A stretch of DNA of 64,000 nucleotides from Rugalucina vietnamica (Eukaryota; Mollusca; Bivalvia; Lucinida; Lucinidae): the NCBI GenBank assembly GCA_964017185.1, contig OZ024878.1:3100151-3164150 (forward strand). Reading direction: 5' to 3'. Within the stretch, counting starts at the first letter, position 1; each line of letters starts with the position of its first letter. This document shows positions 63,401-64,000 of the stretch, piece after piece. Made by a program: the position numbers and the translations under genes. The notes under the pieces were generated by a model. It saw nothing but the letters and a program-made list of their open reading frames with translations. It had not been told where the DNA came from and searched no databases.

Positions 63401-64000
63401 AAAAAAGTTGTGATAACGCCGACAGGTGTGGATATTCCGAAACGTAAAGACAGCAAGTCGAGTGGTGAACGAGATAATTTTGTAAGTAACTGGATTTCCC
63501 AGTCGGACTTTCAAAAGAGCCTGGATACAGGTGGTCCTAGTACTCCCTCTAGTTTTGACACTATTGATATATTGGATAGTGAATCAGCTAGTACAGGTGC
63601 TACAGGTGACTCCAGACTGTTTGGTTTTTCTAATCCCGAGACCCTGACCGTGCCTTTGGGATTGCCGTTAGTGCCTTCGGGAACCAGTGTAAGATCACTG
63701 GGAACCAGTGTAGCATCTATAGTTAATTCACCACCGGCAAGTCCGTGTTCCTGGCATGGCTCTTTATCATCCAGTGATGACTTGTTTGGAAGTTCACCCA
63801 ACAGAACTACAGAAGTGGTCGGCATTTCATCTGACACAAGTCCAGAATCTGTAAAACTTTCAACTGCAGGTGCAAGTTTGACCAAAGCATCAAATGATGA
63901 TGTTTTAAGCCTTGATAGTAATACACAGAAAGCTGTCCTGGACATGATTCGAACTGGTGAAATTGTCAATGATCCATCAATATTAGGAGCTACTGGTACA
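55836..64000 (+). CDS. SIM-rich protein, possibly RNF216/TRIAD3-like E3 ligase N-terminus (partial)
   Basis: Six exons join in frame: 55836-56538, 59293-59415, 60118-60294, 61551-61658, 62580-62644 and 63224 onward past the right edge (phases 1, 1, 1, 1, 0), giving 651 residues so far. An upstream acceptor at 55826 implies a 5' untranslated exon. The N-terminus is acidic and has SUMO-interacting-type motifs: DLILVKDESE (71-80), IDLTD (221-225), VISSDSE (255-261). A small Cys/His cluster follows (C300, C303, C312, H314, H316, H317). Residues 393 onward (IFPSVHRHFVKKLLKYL, FLSDHPYP) resemble the FPDV...FLLENPDYP region I recall from RNF216, whose N-terminus is also SIM-rich. No RING domain is visible here. 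The last exon turns Ser/Thr-rich. The gene is likely real; the RNF216 link is tentative. Confidence 0.6.
56876..57110 (-). mobile_element. Hairpin MITE family A, copy
   Basis: Reverse copy in intron 1 of the SIM-rich gene: TGAGTCGCAACGTGAGAAAAC to TTCTCATGACGCGGGT, hairpin at 57010-57070. Confidence 0.75.
57160..57380 (+). mobile_element. Hairpin MITE family A, copy with deleted hairpin arm
   Basis: GAAAACAAAGACGCAGATCAGC without its partner, then the normal tail ending GTTGGTTTTCTCATGGGAAGGC. Confidence 0.75.
57384..57602 (+). mobile_element. Hairpin MITE family B, copy
   Basis: CATTACGAAAAACATGCCCA to TACATGGACATGTTTTCATGAT; central hairpin has lost one arm. Confidence 0.75.
57603..59277 (+). 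repeat. Long dispersed repeat with ~465-bp tandem units and TGACCTTGACC motifs
   Basis: Starts AGCTCACCTGAGCCGAAGGC and ends TTCAGGTGAGCGTTCTCAGG. Units beginning CAGTCTGTCGTCC recur at about 57663, 58130 and 58596. All carry CACATGACCAAGATGGCC and pairs of TGACCTTGACCT or TCAAGGTCA. Occupies intron 1 of the SIM-rich gene up to 15 bp before the next acceptor. Confidence 0.82.
59515..59708. repeat. ~19-bp minisatellite
   Basis: About ten copies of CATCACATGACCTTGCTGT with small changes, in intron 2 of the SIM-rich gene. Confidence 0.9.
59830..59982. repeat. Tandem duplication of ~80 bp
   Basis: Two copies from AAAATCACTGGTAAGA to TTTAGCAAAAATGCA, 3' to the minisatellite. Confidence 0.85.
60340..60958 (+). 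repeat. Four extra copies of the exon 3 end and its donor
   Basis: The last ~105 bp of exon 3 plus its GTAAGC donor and ~60 bp of intron are repeated four more times. Most copies read GAAGGCTAGAAG (a stop where exon 3 has CTAAGG), so they are not coding. A 33-C run lies at 60399-60431. Confidence 0.88.
61163..61368. mobile_element. 206-bp MITE with ~47-bp TIRs
   Basis: TTTTTTCATGCTCAG, CAGCTGAGACTAAAATT and GCTCATA at the left are matched inversely at the right. Non-coding, in intron 3 of the SIM-rich gene. Confidence 0.8.
61676..61935 (-). mobile_element. tRNA-derived SINE, reverse copy
   Basis: Complement of the SINE at 14721, including the tRNA-like head at 61845-61930. TTATGGA on both sides (61669-61675, 61936-61942) is a likely target duplication. 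Confidence 0.82.
62334..62554 (+). mobile_element. TTAA-flanked hairpin MITE family D, copy 2
   Basis: Same length (221 bp), order and orientation as the 12084 copy, between TTAA 62330-62333 and 62555-62558. It ends 23 bp before the exon 5 acceptor of the SIM-rich gene. Confidence 0.82.
62800..63084 (-). mobile_element. Hairpin MITE family B, complete copy
   Basis: ATCAGGAAAACATGTCCGTG to TACATGGGCAAGTTTTCGTAAT with an intact hairpin, AGAACCGCCTCG/CGAGGCGGTTCT, at 62930-62962. The best copy for defining the family. Confidence 0.85.

Overview
The window looks like intron-rich, repeat-laden metazoan genomic DNA. The coding exons have GT-AG introns, animal-type genes (JMJD7, a CYP2-clan P450, an apolipoprotein D-like lipocalin, a BTB-Kelch protein, TYW2) and a dense mix of non-autonomous DNA transposons, tRNA-derived SINEs and CR1/L2-like LINE, Penelope-like and Ty3 remnants. 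The repeat style suggests a mollusc, most likely a bivalve. That is an inference from general appearance; nothing here fixes the species.

Layout. (1) 1-5.3 kb: the 5' exons of TYW2 (minus strand, running off the left end), with two tandem TTAA-flanked elements in intron 1. (2) 5.3-10 kb: a divergent BTB-BACK-Kelch gene (plus, complete coding region in two exons). (3) 10.5-16.5 kb: a complete six-exon microsomal P450 (minus, 506 residues). (4) 19.3-26.1 kb: a complete four-exon secreted lipocalin (plus). Its third intron holds a 3.5-kb composite: 49-bp perfect terminal inverted repeats, a LINE and a remarkable array of interchangeable palindromic words. (5) 26.7-32.9 kb: a complete eight-exon JMJD7 (minus, 316 residues), with a Ty3 relic, a minisatellite and a 527-bp mini LTR element in its introns. 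(6) 35.4-36.2 kb: a short acidic protein of unknown function behind a TATA box. (7) 36.2-55.8 kb: no host gene recognised. This stretch is made of transposon families, including a 4.5-kb foldback element, a 4.1-kb iteron-rich element, a 1.06-kb element with an 8-bp palindromic target duplication, a Penelope-like fragment and a LINE fragment. (8) 55.8-64 kb: the 5' six exons of a SUMO-interacting-motif-rich protein (plus, running off the right end), possibly related to the E3 ligase RNF216.

The host genes look unrelated in function and do not form a pathway. What unites the window is its transposon load. Most interesting are the combinatorial palindrome array (about 24.57-25.33 kb), the habit of two small hairpin MITE families of sitting within about 11-50 bp of splice sites, the large iteron element at 49.6-53.7 kb, and a P450 whose I-helix and C-helix signature residues are both unusual. 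Splice sites, reading frames and terminal repeats were read by eye. No alignment or database search was run, so family names rest on recognised motifs.
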